Made by a program: the position numbers and the translations under genes
Part shown: positions 23,586-34,925 of the stretch, in pieces
Layout of the letters: every line of letters begins with the position of its first letter
Position numbering within the stretch: the stretch's first letter is position 1
Notes under the pieces: generated by a model
What the model was told of the DNA's origin: nothing
The model's database searches: none
What the model saw: the letters and a program-made list of their open reading frames with translations, nothing else
From: Tolypeutes matacus
Taxonomy: Eukaryota; Chordata; Mammalia; Cingulata; Chlamyphoridae
Assembly: GCA_026826555.1 (NCBI GenBank)
Contig: JAKSZT010053764.1
Span: 31,941,487-32,005,486 of the forward strand
Length of the DNA: 64,000 nucleotides
Reading direction: 5' to 3'

Positions 23586-24781
23586 ATAGCTAAAGAAAAA
23601 AAAAAGACTATTTAATAAAATGATTATTCTACCACCTCCTTGGGTGGTAGGACTATGGCTTATTTTTTCCACTTTCTAATTTTTGTTTGCAATTTTAGCT
23701 TTCTGTGATAAATATATATGACTTGTATGCTATGTAAACAATTAACCAACCCACTTTCACTTCAATTAATAAATTGTCTTTAATTTTATGAAGGTGTAGA
23801 CAGAATAATGATCTGTACTTCTTATACCTTAGTGGATGAGCCCAGGAAGCTTGTAGAAGAGGTGGAACTGGTATCTACCTTCAAAGAGCTAAAAATGACA
23901 TACAAGTGTGATCTAAAACAAGGATATGCTTTTTCATAGGACCACCACTGAATAATATCTAAAGAATAAATGAATATTGTGGTAGCAAGTGAATGTCAGT
24001 TTTCATGGTGACATATGCTAATCCTTCAAGTTTATGCCCTAATATATAATTACTATCATGTAACAAGAATAAATATTTTTCTTGTAATGTGTCATATTTA
24101 ATTGAAGGAGCCGTAGTGGTGTCTCTGACTCCCACTAAAAAAATTCAAACACATACACGGGGGGCAGGGGGCGTGGGTGCTAGCAAGTGGATTGATGAGC
24201 TAGGAGAGGTAGCTGTGAACCAAATTTATACCACTAATGAGAGATAGCCAGTCTGGTAGGACCTAAACCTTCCCAACAGGGCTGTCTAAAAGGGTGATAG
24301 ACCCTAAGTAGAAGGAACCTAGTGGTAGATTGCCAGATGCTTAAAAGCTGCAGAAGTTGCAAGTGACCAGCCAGAAGAGAGATCCATTTGCCCACATCAG
24401 AGAAACTGAAAGAGAGGGATCCTCTGGAATATCAATTTTCATAAGAGCACACAAAAAAATGACCACAAGAGAAAAAGTTGGCTGTAAACCCCTTCAGGCC
24501 CAGAGAACCCAAGCCATCTACTGACAATACCAATCATATAAGAGCGTTTCTGCTCTTTCCACATCCTCTCTTCCTGCCCAGTTCAGTTCTGAAGAAGTCA
24601 AGACAACCTTAATGGCGAGATGGAAGCAAGGTGTCATAAAGTGGAAAGAGAAGACGCTGATCATGTCCTGAATCAGTACTCACTTAGGAAAGTCAAGAAG
24701 ACTTACCTTTGAATGAAGATTAAAGTCTTGGCCATTGCCTGAGACTCTGGGAATTTTCAAACAGGAGAGAGGAAGAACTAA
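23586..24781. other. No gene recognised
   Basis: No supportable gene or repeat in about 1.2 kb. Confidence 0.5.
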
Positions 24782-24794
24782 AGAAGTAAGGGGG

Positions 24795-25184
24795 GAAGCA
24801 GATGTGGCTCAAGTGATTGAGTTCCCGACTACCACATAGGAGGTCCCAGGTTTGGTTCCCGGTGTCTCCTGGAGAAGACAAGCAAGACAGCAAGCTGGCG
24901 CAAAGGGCTGGCGCAACAAGCTGATGCATCGAGATGACGCAACAAGGAGACACAAAGAGGAAACACAATGAGAGACACAACAAAGCAGGGAGTGGAGGTG
25001 GCTCAAGCGATTCTGTGCCTCTCTCCCATATGGGAGATCCCAGGTTCAGTTCCCAGTGCCTCCTACAGAGAAGATGAGCTGACACAGAGAGCACACAGCG
25101 AATGAACACAGAGAGCAGACAGTGAGCCCAAACAATGAGGGGGGGGGAATAAATAAATAAAATAAATCTTTGAAAAAAAAAAAA
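24795..25184 (+). mobile_element. Dimeric DAS SINE
   Basis: Two tRNA-like units in tandem. Unit 1 starts 'gaagcagatgtggctcaag' with B box near 24851. Unit 2 starts 'gggagtggaggtggctcaag' (about 24990) with B box near 25036. A single 'aataaataaataaaataaatctt' tail and poly(A) follow. The duplication AAGAAGTAAGGGG (24782-24794) / AAGAATTAAGGGG (25185-25197) differs at one base. The long minus-strand open frame through this element is an artefact of its composition. Confidence 0.9.
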
Positions 25185-25197
25185 AAGAATTAAGGGG

Positions 25198-26089
25198 ATA
25201 CCAAAGGAAAATGTTTTACAATTAGATCCCATGAGTGATGCTTGCTCAACATACTGGTTACACTCAAAAGAGAATTTTTCTAAAGCCTTTATCTTTTGAC
25301 TCAATTGCACCATTGAGAAAATATCCTGCCGTAACTTCAGAGTCAAGTGCAGTTTTTTGTTTGTTTGTTTGTCTGTTTTGCTTTGCTTTGCTTTCAGGAA
25401 AGAAGATGCTCATCTTCATCCTGCGAAGGTCACACTGAGGATTTCTTTGGCTAGGCAAAAGGAAGGGAGGGAGGGAGGGAGGGTGGGAGGGCAGTCTCAC
25501 TCCATTATCCTGTGATTAAGATATAATAAGACTTTTATCTCCTGAGCAAAAATGGACCAGTACTATCCCCATGCCAGCCTACTCTTATGAATTAGAGAGA
25601 TCTATGGGGATGGACGAGGACCAGGAGCAGGAGGGACAATGGAGTCACTGAAATCAATTGGCCATGATGTATACTCAGACGTGGCTATGACTAAAAACCC
25701 AAAGTGCAGGTCACCAGCCGAAGCCCAGCACATAAGCCTATTCCAGACTGTGCCAGTGTAATACAATGGGCTCGTTTTCCCTTGTAAAATTGCTGAGGTT
25801 ATGAAAGGGTTCTGTCTAGCTCTCAGCTGCGAACTGCTGCAGCTTCAGAGCTCGCTTGGCCTGTGTATGCAGTTTTTCTTCTCAAGACAGCCCAGCCTTT
25901 CTGGTAGATGTGCTTAACCCAGGGCCCTGGGGATTTCTGCCTTACGGACTCAACCAAGTTCCAGGGCCATCAAACCCTGCAAGCTTCATTTCTGCTCTAA
26001 GGGACAATAATATTACAGCCTTATTATCTCATGAGAAGTGGTCCCATCCCCCCAACCCTGGGGAAGCTGATGCCTTGATCTGGCTGAAT
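25198..26089. other. No gene; polypurine GGGA tract
   Basis: A (GGGA)n/(GGGT) polypurine tract lies at about 25464-25495 and a (TTTG)n tract at about 25354-25395. No gene recognised. Confidence 0.6.
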
Positions 26090-26690
26090 GAGTACACCAG
26101 AAAGGAAACAGCTTGGCAGTTCCTCAAAAAGTTAAACATAGAATTACTATGTGACCCGGCAATCCCTCTTCTTAGTATATACCCCAAAGAATAAAAAGCA
26201 AGGACTCAGAAAACTTGTGCACCAATGTTCACAGCTGCATTATTCACAACAGCCAAAAGGTGTAAACAACCCAAGTGTTCATCAACTGATGATTACACAA
26301 AGAAAATGTGGCATATACATACAATGGAATATTATTAAACTGTAAAAAAGAATGAAGTTCTGATATATGTGACGACATGGATGAATCCTGACGACACTAT
26401 TCTAAATGAAAGAAGTCAGTCACAAAAGGACAAATATTGTTTGATTCCACTTACAGGAGATATCTAGAATAGGCAAAGTCATTGAGACAGAAAGTAGGTT
26501 ACAGGTTACTGAGGCTGGGGAGGGGATGAGAGTTATTACTTAACAGCTACAGAGTTCTGTTTGGGATGATGAAAACATTCTGAAAATAGATAGCGGTGAT
26601 GATTACACAACATTGAGAATGTACTTAATGCCACTGAACTGTAAACTTTAAAATGGTGATTTTTATGTTCTGTATCTTTTACCACAATTA
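26090..26690 (+). mobile_element. L1M 3' end (sense)
   Basis: Sense L1 3' text: 'cttggcagttcctcaaaaag', 'gtatataccccaaagaat', 'gcattattcacaacagccaaaagg', 'tacaatggaatattatt', 'ctgtaaactttaaaatggtg', ending 'accacaattaaaaa'. 5'-truncated and without coding potential. Confidence 0.8.
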
Positions 26691-27169
26691 AAAAATATGT
26701 CTAAAAATGGTGAGGAGTGGAGAGTGCGTGAAGCCCTCTGATCAGTATGGCAGATGCCTTCATCCCTGAACACAACGCTGCAGAGTGGGAAATAACCTCT
26801 CTACAACACTTCCTTAGCACCACATTTGCTCCAGGAGTGCAGGAATTCACTGCAGCTTCTGTACCTCTCACCCAAAACTAGTGTCTAGTGAGCAATGGCC
26901 CTGCAACAGGGGCAGCATACCAAGGTCCTGAGAACTCCTCTAAGGACTTCTCCTTCATGTCATTTGTAAAACTTGCTGTCCCTGGTATATGAAGAGGGGA
27001 AGCTTGGATAGTTGAAGGGAGATATGTTAGAACTCCTGACTGCTGCCTTTACTGGTACTTGAGAGGTCATATGTTTCATTTTGAAAACTAAGTGAAGAAG
27101 TCATTCTCCAAAAGTGGTGTTGCAAGGACTGAGAAATGCTGGCCTCTTTTTTGTCCTCTCTCAGGCAGG

Positions 27170-27402
27170 ATTTTACAATGTCAGCACTATTGACCCTTTG
27201 GACTGGATGATTCTTTGTTGTGGGGGAGGAGAGAGGAACAGTTCCATGCATTGTAGGAAGTTTAACAGGATCCCTTATTTCTTCCCACTAGATGCCAGTA
27301 GCATCCCCCTAGAGTTGTGAAAACCAAAAATGTCTTTAGAGATTGCCAAATGTCCCGACTGGGGGGGCAAAATTGCCCCCAGTTGAGAATCTCTGCTCTA
27401 AG
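27170..27402 (-). mobile_element. MER20 DNA transposon relic
   Basis: Same antisense order as at 12755: 'gtcagcactattgacc', 'cccactagatgccagtagca', 'gttgtgaaaaccaaaaatg', 'gattgccaaatgtcccgac', 'ggcaaaattgcccccagttgagaa'. It retains both end regions. Confidence 0.88.
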
Positions 27403-28039
27403 GTGAAAACCTGGCTACACCTTGGACTTGATAACAATCTCAAGGTTTATAATTACACTATTTTGTTCTAAAGACAGTATGTCTTTCCTGCCTTACCCGT
27501 GTTTAACTGTAATACCTCTCTAGCCTTTCATGGTTTGATGGGCAATTACGACGACCTTTCAGCCTGGCTCAAAACTGGTTATTTTGCATTGTTGACAAAG
27601 ATGAATTTGGTATGGTACATCTAGGCTTCATTCAGGAAGACCCTATTTTTAAACAACCCTTTTCAGAGCAAATTGAGAAACACTAATGGGAAGTTGGGGG
27701 AAAAGTCAAGGCATCTTTCTTATAGGAGAAGAAGGTCTTGAGCTGAGAAGCTGGGGAAAGACAAAAAGTAGATGGAATCTGAAAATTTGAAATGAACTTT
27801 GTGCTCCTCTGACTTCTGTGGAAGACTTAAGCCTTTCAGTAAACCACAAGAGATTACAAAGCTCTAGTTCTTAACCTGGGGTTCATGGAGTTTATAGGCC
27901 TTTTTCAATCCTACAACCTCTTGGAATTTGTGACAAATACTGAGTTTGAATGACTATTTTTGTGGGAAGGACTTGGTAGAGTTAAGCAGATTTTCAAGGA
28001 GGTTCTTGAGCCCACTGTTTTAGACCCAGCTGTTTGAAA

Positions 28040-28350
28040 GTATGATCCAAGCATCACCCACATTGGAAACACCATTCATGTTTATTAAAATGCAGGTTCT
28101 GGGAATGGAGGGGGCTCAGGCAATTAGGCACCTCCCTCCCACATCGGAGGTCCCAGGTTCAGTTCCCAGTGCCTCCTAAAAAGAAGACCAGCACACAACA
28201 AGCAGACACAGCAAATGCAAACAATGAGGGGGTAGGGAGAAGTAAATAAATAAAAATAAATCTTTTTTTTTAAATGGAGGTTCTAAGTTTCTGAACTCAG
28301 ATCTACTAATTCAGAAATTTTCCAACAGACACGGAATTTTTTTTTTTAGT
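28040..28350 (-). mobile_element. MER5-like relic, split by a SINE
   Basis: The flanks 'tgatccaagcatcacc...aaatgcaggttct' and 'tctgaactcagatctactaattcagaaat' read as the two sides of a MER5-type consensus (aatgcagattct...ccagacctactgaatcagaa). The SINE at 28101-28271 lies between them. Strand call is tentative. Confidence 0.5.
28101..28271 (+). mobile_element. Short DAS SINE
   Basis: Begins 'gggaatggagggggctcagg', B box 'caggttcagttccc' (about 28153), shortened body, then 'gtaaataaataaaaataaatctt' and T-rich end. The duplication AAATGCAGGTTCT / AAATGGAGGTTCT flanks it with one mismatch (about 28088-28100 and 28272-28284). Confidence 0.85.
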
Positions 28351-28680
28351 GTAAGTAAGTCCCAAATACTGCATGGGTCATACTTATAATAAAAAATTAT
28401 TCACTGTTTATCCAAATTCAAATTTAAGTGGGCATCCTGCATTTGCTAAATCTGGCAACTCTATCTGGTAATGGAGTAGGAAGAAACTCTCTTTTTTAAA
28501 AAAAGAACCTTCAGTAATTCTAAGGCACATCATACAACATTCTAGAGCTCTTTTGTCATAAATGAAATTAATATTATACCACCAATCACTGGACAAGCAG
28601 ATATCACTGGTTCTCCAGGGTCTGGGTTAGAATCTAGACTCTGCCTAGAGTGGGTTTTTACAGTTACTCGAAATAACTGT

Positions 28681-29547
28681 ATGCAAATATTCTTGCTGTC
28701 CTGATTTTGTGATAATCAGGGTAGGCTAAACATTCGCTATATTAGAAACCATGCATGTGTCCCCAGTCCTAGTTTTTCTCCCTAGGTCTGGTTTTTAGAA
28801 TGCTGGTAATAAACTAAGCCTGATTTACTATATGACCATCCTGTATGGGAAAAGTCTGCAGCTCTGCATATCTTTGGTCAACCTTGGGAGATATAGCAGG
28901 GGGATGGATGTGGCTCGGGTGGTTGGGTGTCCATCTCCCATATGGAGGGACCTGGGTTCAATCCTCGGGACATCCCAGTAAAAATTTAAAAAAGGATATA
29001 GAAGGTGCGTGGGTCACTAGGCCCTGTGAGCCACACAGCAAGATGATGATGTAACAGGAGAGTGACACAAGGGAGAGCCAAGTCGAGACGCACCAAAAAA
29101 AAAACAGTAACTAAGTTGGCGCAGGCGGTAGGATGCCTCTCTCCCACATCGGAGAGTCCGTGGATCGAATCCCAGTGAAGACAGGAGGAGAAGAATAAGA
29201 AGAGAGGGCAGGAAACAGACACAGAGAGTTGCCCAGCGAATGGACACAGAAACAGCAAAAATGGGGGGGTGTGTAAAAATGGATAAAAGTAAATAAATAA
29301 ATAAATCCTTTAAAAAAAATGGGTTAACTATAGTTAGTAGTAATACTACGATGCTCTTTCATGATTTGTTAACAAATGTTTCACAACAATGCAGGATGTT
29401 TGTGGGGGGATGATGTGTGGGAGCCCTGTATGATGTTATGCATATTTGTTTTGTAAGATCACCATGTATACTGAACACTTATAGTTTATGTAGGTTCATG
29501 TATGAATGATATACTTCAATAAATTGTTTAAAAAAAAAAAAAAAAAG
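28681..29547 (+). mobile_element. Composite retroposon, copy A (5' unique / dimeric SINE / L1-like 3')
   Basis: 867 bp. 28681-28900 is the unique 5' segment, starting ATGCAAATATTCTTGC. It carries hairpin arms CCTGATT/AATCAGG (28700-28720) and CCAGTCCTAG/CTAGGTCTGG (28763-28791, one mismatch). Then comes a dimeric tRNA-SINE: unit 1 from about 28903 with B box 'gggttcaatcc', a linker with one VNTR unit (29009-29032), and unit 2 from about 29108 with 'ggatcgaatcc'. It has an 'aagtaaataaataaataaatcc' tail. 29320-29529 is a 3' segment like the L1 3' UTR. AATAAA lies at 29518-29523 and poly(A) at 29530-29546. Flanks AAATAACTGT (28671-28680) and AAAGAACTGC (29548-29557) are a decayed target duplication. 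Confidence 0.85.
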
Positions 29548-29557
29548 AAAGAACTGC

Positions 29558-30761
29558 ATACTTTCAAAAGTAGGCTGGTCAGCTTTACATTGTACAGTGG
29601 CTAGTAGGAAGTAATGTTTGTTTTTGATCATTCCAGAATCATGGTTTTAGACATTGCTGGTGGTCTCTTTGTGGGCTGAAAATGGGAAGTCTGTTTAAAA
29701 AGTTCCTAATGGAGAAGCAATAAGGCAGTGTTTGCCTTCTGTTTCAGAATGGGCCCTGCAGCCTCCAACAACCTTCCTTTTGCTAAAGGAACATTGCCAC
29801 CTAGCAACAGTATTGAGTATTGTGCTCAAGCTCTAGACAAAGGATTGACTCCTGCTACACATTTTCAAGTATTAGATTTGCACATTTGGGTTTTGGTTGT
29901 TTTCCACTTAGCATTCAAAGTCTGTAAGCTTTCCATGGAATACAGGGAGAAAAAGTCCTTTACCAGTAGAGACTGGGTTTGTAAAATGCAAGAATCTTTT
30001 AAAAAGGATAGTAATATAAATAAAAAGGGGTTCCTATTAGTATATACTGGTGAGTAAGAGAATAAAGCAAACAAAAGCACAAATGGACTTCGCTCAAAGG
30101 AGTCTTTCTTCCAAAGCTGTGTGGATGAAATTCACATTTTTTTGCAGTTCATAAAATGTCCAAGGTTTTTTTTTTAATGTATGGATAAGCTGAATAAAAA
30201 ATATGAGTAAATAATACATAGAATCTCATACATAAAAACAGCATTACTCAGAGTATTAAGTTTGGCTCCAACTTGAGATCTCAGAATCAACTAAGCACGC
30301 CTCAAGTACAGCTAATTAACTCTTTAGTCTTCAAACCTATCCCAGCTAAATTTGCAGTCCCCTTGTGTCCCATGTGTGTGTCTAATATAGGGAATAATTC
30401 TTGCCATGAGAGAAAAGAAACTATCTCGAAATTTCTTAAGTGTTTCATATAGATTCTTTTTGGTCTTCTCTTACTCTGAAAGGGGGCTGTCTCTAGTTTA
30501 AAAATGAAAACCCTTTCAACTTGTTAATTTAATTGTACTTCCTGGCTTAGTGCTCCTATTTTAGAAAATATGTCCTTATGAGCTGTGGTAACAAGAATTA
30601 TGTTGCTATTATAAATACTTACTGTTCATTTTTTGGTGCTGAAGAATCAAGATTCTTCTAAGTATGAGTAAGTGTTACAAATTTGTACAACCTCCATTAG
30701 CAAGAATATTTTGTGTAGAAAAAAAAATGAACAATTTAACTTTCAATCAAAACAGTTACCT
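29558..30761. other. No gene recognised
   Basis: The frame at 29728-30057 starts with a plausible context but shows no domain, and it runs into A-rich sequence. I see nothing to support it. Confidence 0.5.
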
Positions 30762-30935
30762 CTTACTGAGCACTTACCATGGGTCAGACGCTGAGCTACC
30801 AGCTTACTCTAGTGAAGTAGGTATCATTATCCCTATTTTACAGATGAGGAAACTAAAGCTTGGAGAGTTTAAGTAATTTGGCTCAGCTCATGCAGCTTGT
30901 TTAAGTGTCAGAGCCACACTTCAATGCCACTGGTT
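30762..30935 (+). mobile_element. MIR SINE relic
   Basis: Classic MIR order: 'gagcacttaccatgggtcagac', 'gtaggtatcattatccctattttacagatgagg', 'aagtaatttggctcagctcatgcag'. Well preserved core. Confidence 0.85.
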
Positions 30936-31244
30936 GGAACTCCAGAAAGTGGGAGAGATGCCTCACTAGCAAAGGCAGTAATTCAAAACTTTAAATACTT
31001 GGCCACATCTTTATTTAAGCCAACCCAAATCACATAATGCCTATGTATCTGGCTAACCTGCTTCATGCTGTGTCCTGAGAGGATGATTGAGCCCAAAAGA
31101 AACCCGCAGCCAGAACTCAAGGCAGTGTTCTCATTACAGAGGGTAATAATGCCAAAGATGATTTCAGATGGCTCAAGTAAGGCAGTGGAAATCAGGTAGC
31201 ACTCCAGTTACGGAGTACTGTGTAACAAACTATCCCTAAACTTA

Positions 31245-31965
31245 ATTGGTTTAAAAGAACAATAACTGAAAGCAGGAACTCGAACAGATATTTGCATACC
31301 AATGTTCATAGCAGCATCATTCACAATTGTCAAAAGGTGAAGCAACCAAAAGGTGTCCATCAACAGATAAAGAGGTAAACAAAATGTGGTATATATGTAC
31401 AATGGAATATTATTTGGCTATAAAAAGGAATGAAGTTCAGATGCATGCTACAAGATGGATGAACCTTGAAGACATCATATTGAGTGAAATAAATGAGAAA
31501 CAAAGGGACAATTACTGTATGATCTCAGTTATATGAAATAAGCTGAGGAAATAAGCTGGGGAATGGAGAATTAATGTTTAATTAGTATTGCATTTTGTTT
31601 GGGGTGATGGAAAAGTTTTGGCAATGGGCAACTGGGATGGAGGTAAAACCTTATTATGTAATTGACATTACTGAATTGTATATTCAAAAAAGGAAAAAAT
31701 GGAAATTTTAGGTTACGTGTATTAACACACACAAATCCATAAAACTGTACAACACAATGTAAACACTGTGCAAAAGTTAATAGCATAATTATAATAATAT
31801 TGTTTCATGAATTGTCACAAAGGTACCATACTAATGCAAAATGTTAACAGGGAAAACTGTGTGTGAGGGGGGGAATATGGGAACTGTGTACTTCCTGCAT
31901 GACGTTTCTATAAACCCACAGCTGTGCTAATACAATATTTTTAATTTAAAAAATTAAAAAATAGG
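31245..31965 (+). mobile_element. L1 3' end (sense)
   Basis: Sense L1 ORF2-end and 3' UTR: 'ccaatgttcatagcagcatc', 'gtacaatggaatattatttgg', 'ttttgtttggggtgatgg', 'gtacaacacaatgtaaacac', 'gaaaactgtgtgtgagg', 'tgggaactgtgtacttcctgc', ending 'taatacaatatttttaattt'. 5'-truncated and noncoding. Confidence 0.85.
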
Positions 31966-32025
31966 ATGTAGGAGGGTAGCAGACCAAGAGAAGCATGTAC
32001 TTGGTTCTGTGGTAGTGATGTTTTT

Positions 32026-32116
32026 TGTTGTTTTTTTTTAGGTACTGGGGGCAGGGACTGAACCTGGGATCTCTTATGTGGGAAGCCATGCTCAACCACA
32101 AGCCACATGGCTCCCC
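32026..32116 (-). mobile_element. Monomeric tRNA-derived SINE
   Basis: T-tract, then antisense tRNA-like unit 'ggactgaacctgggatc' (B-box complement) and 'caagccacatggctccc'. Same monomer class as 5058-5153. Confidence 0.75.
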
Positions 32117-32149
32117 TAAGTTGCTTTTTTCATTTGTTTGCTTGTTTTT

Positions 32150-32251
32150 TTTGTTGTTTGTTTGTTTTGTTTTTATGAGGCACTGGGAACCAAACCTGGG
32201 ACCTTCCATGTGGGAAGTAGGCACTCAACCTCTTGAGCCACATCCACTCTT
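32150..32251 (-). mobile_element. Monomeric tRNA-derived SINE
   Basis: A (TTTG)n/T-rich tail complement (32130-32173), then 'gaaccaaacctgggacc' and 'cttgagccacatccac'. It sits 35 bp right of the previous monomer in the same orientation. Confidence 0.75.
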
Positions 32252-32512
32252 GTGATGATTCTTAATAGTTTTCAAATACATAAGTCATAGCTAAGGGTAT
32301 TTACAAGAGATGACACCATGAGAAAACAATCAGATAAATCTAAGATGTAAGACATCCCACAAGATAAATATTTTGTCATCCATCTTGTCTCCATCATCTT
32401 GCCTTAAAGTTTCTTCCTAGGAACTTGACAACCTCAGGTTTGGAGAGAACCCAGGTAACACAGGTGACTGAAGAGGGAAAGGCAGACTGGGGAAGGGCCC
32501 AAGAGGGGACCT

Positions 32513-32925
32513 ATAGTAGACTGAGTTATGCACCTCAGAAAAACACATTCTTAATCCATTTCTGTGGGTGTGAACCGATTGTATATAGGATATTTTGATG
32601 AGGCTATTTGTAGTTAAGGTATAGACAACTGAATCAGGATGGGTCTTAATCCTGTTACTGGAGGACTATAGAGAAAGCCACAGAGAGAAAGCCACAGGAA
32701 GCATGCAGAAGCTGGAAGTTCACAGAACCCAGAAGAGAAAGAAGATGCTGCCATGTGCATTGCCAGGTAACTGAAATGCCAAGGAACCCCAAAGATTGCC
32801 AGCCAGAAAGAAGATACTGACCATGGGAGGAAAAAGCCTTCTAGCCTCTGAAACCATCAGCCAATAAACTCCTGTTGTTAAGCCAACCCACTGAATGTTA
32901 TTTTAGCAGCCAGGAAACTAATACA
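32513..32925 (+). mobile_element. Solo LTR, MaLR-like (family 2)
   Basis: 'tagtagactgagttatgcacctcagaaaa...ttcttaatccatttctgtgggtgtgaacc' at the 5' side and 'ccaataaactcctgttg' plus 'ggaaactaataca' at the 3' side. Related to 5631-6102. The left end is not cleanly TG. Confidence 0.7.
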
Positions 32926-34380
32926 GGGTCTGTTTCAACCTAAACAGTTTTATGGATTCAAGAACAATGATTGGTTTTCCCCATCTCTATCACACCCAAA
33001 ACTGTATAAAATGAGCTTCTAGTATCTCTCAAAGACCTAGAACAAGAAAGGAAAGATGCTGAGGTCATGTTCCTTATCCACCAAGGACACCAATATTTGC
33101 TTTTCTAATGGTTATGGGACATCCCTAAAGAGGCCAAAGTAGAGTGAGCAGCAACCCAGGAACAACAGTCACCCATAGAGTCCTGGTCCCAAAAGATCTG
33201 CTCAACCTGTTGCCCATGTGCACCTCTTGGGTGCTTCCCAGTTGCTTCTTGTCCAGGGTCTCCCTTTGCCCCCTTCTAATTCATTCCTTGAGTCTTTCCG
33301 TAAGTGACTCACTCAGTTACTTTCTGTCTCCTTCTCAGAACAGCCCCAGAGTCTTCACCAGGTAGCATTCTAGCCCTTTGTGTTATCTTTTGGGCCTTTC
33401 CCTAGGCTATGTCCAGGACCCTTTCCCATGTCCTTCCTTAGCTGTAACTGGCCCCTTACATGAAAGCTTCCTGAGCAATTCAATTTAGTTTTCCCTATAT
33501 TCTTCCTGCTCTGGCTCTTAAACTCAGATGACTGTGAAGGTCCATGTCTACCCTTGGCTGAGATGTCCCTGGTAATTTGCCCTGAGGCTGCATCGGTGCC
33601 AGACACTCTCGGACGCTGCAGGCCAGGCTCCACTAGTGTTGGCTGCACCTCTTCTGAAGGTAATGTGCATATGTCCTTTCAGTGCTTCATGAGAAGCAGT
33701 GTTCTTATGTTGGTATCTTGAAATGGGCATTTATGGGAGTATTTACATCATGGAAATCAGCAAATACTACAATTCAGGCCTTTTGTAAATAGCTGGTTTA
33801 CCTCCATTCTATAAAGTTGCAATGCCTACAGTTTCATTAATGAGATGACACACTGCTGAATTCAATTATCTTATCATTTGCTCACTTTGATTCCCTCAAT
33901 TCTGCTGCTAATTCTAATGATTCAGCCACATTCCAGAACACCCAAACTTTTTCTCCCACATGATGAAGCTTTATCAGAGTTAAAAGCCCCCCCCCCCTTT
34001 TTTTTTTGCCTGTTTTCTCCTGCAACAGCTTCTTCTGCATCGTCCTCTTCCCTTAAAGGACTTATACTTCAAGACTTCCCTTCTCTACTCTCTCTTTCCC
34101 ACAAGGATGACTCTCCGCTCAGCAAAGTCCATCCACACATCATAGTACCTTTGGCCTCAGCATTTAAGGCCTAATTCTGGCCCTGAATGACCCTAAAAAC
34201 CCATCTCACATCTAAAACTTCCCTCCAAACATCTGAGCAGAGATAAGCTCTAGAAAGAAAATTTCCTGATAAGGGGCTATAAAATGGCCCATGGACTATA
34301 TTCCTCAAAAATACCAATGTTCTTAAAAAAAAAAAAAAAAAAAGAAGGGTTGGGAAATTTTAAATCTCAAGGGAGGCTAC
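32926..34380. other. No gene recognised
   Basis: 1.45 kb with only short frames. A C9-T9 junction lies near 33990 and an A18 tract at 34327-34344. No domain or named repeat identified. Confidence 0.5.
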
Positions 34381-34845
34381 TGTCCTAGTTTGTCAGGCTG
34401 CTATGCCACACGATGGATTGTCCCAACAACAGGAATTTAATGGCTCATGGTTTCAGAGGCTAGAAGTCCAAAGCAAGGCATTGGCAAGGAAATGCTTTCT
34501 TCCCAAAGTCTGTAGTTTTCTCGTGTTGGCTTGTCACAGTCCTTTGGGGTTCCTCAGCTTGCCTCCTGACACCTGGAGATCTCTCATTCTTTGTGTCTGC
34601 TCTTCCATTTTCCCCTGGCTTCTGATTTATGGCTCTTCCCTATGGCTTTCTCTGACTTCTGGCTTCCGGTTTCTCCTCTTTATAAGGCCTCTGGTAACAT
34701 GGCTTTAGACCCACCTGATACAATTGGCCACACCTTAACTAACAACATCTTCAAAAGGTACAATTTACCATGAGTTTGTACCCACAGGAACACAGATTGA
34801 GATTAAGAAGATGTGTTTTTTGGGTATATAATTCAAGCTACCACA
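34381..34845 (-). mobile_element. Solo LTR, MaLR-like (family 2)
   Basis: The plus strand runs TGTCCTAGTTTGTCAGGCTG to 'ttcaagctaccaca', with TG..CA ends in antisense orientation. Flanks GCTAC (34376-34380) and GAGAC (34846-34850) match at 4 of 5 bases. The apparent 101-codon frame at 34403-34708 is the LTR's pyrimidine-rich middle, not a gene. Confidence 0.75.
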
Positions 34846-34925
34846 GAGACTTATGTAAATATAATGTGGTGTTATGCTGAATTCTGTACTCAAGGAAAAA
34901 CAATACTGTAAAGGTCATTACTGGA

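Noticed and set aside
24720..25346. A 208-codon minus-strand frame
   Set aside because: It crosses a dimeric DAS SINE and its flanks, and resembles frames from other SINE copies rather than a protein family.
29728..30057. A 109-codon frame in otherwise unassigned sequence
   Set aside because: No recognisable domain, no splice or codon evidence, and it ends in A-rich sequence. Too weak to call.
34403..34708. A 101-codon frame with a hydrophobic stretch
   Set aside because: It lies wholly within an antisense solo LTR with TG..CA ends.
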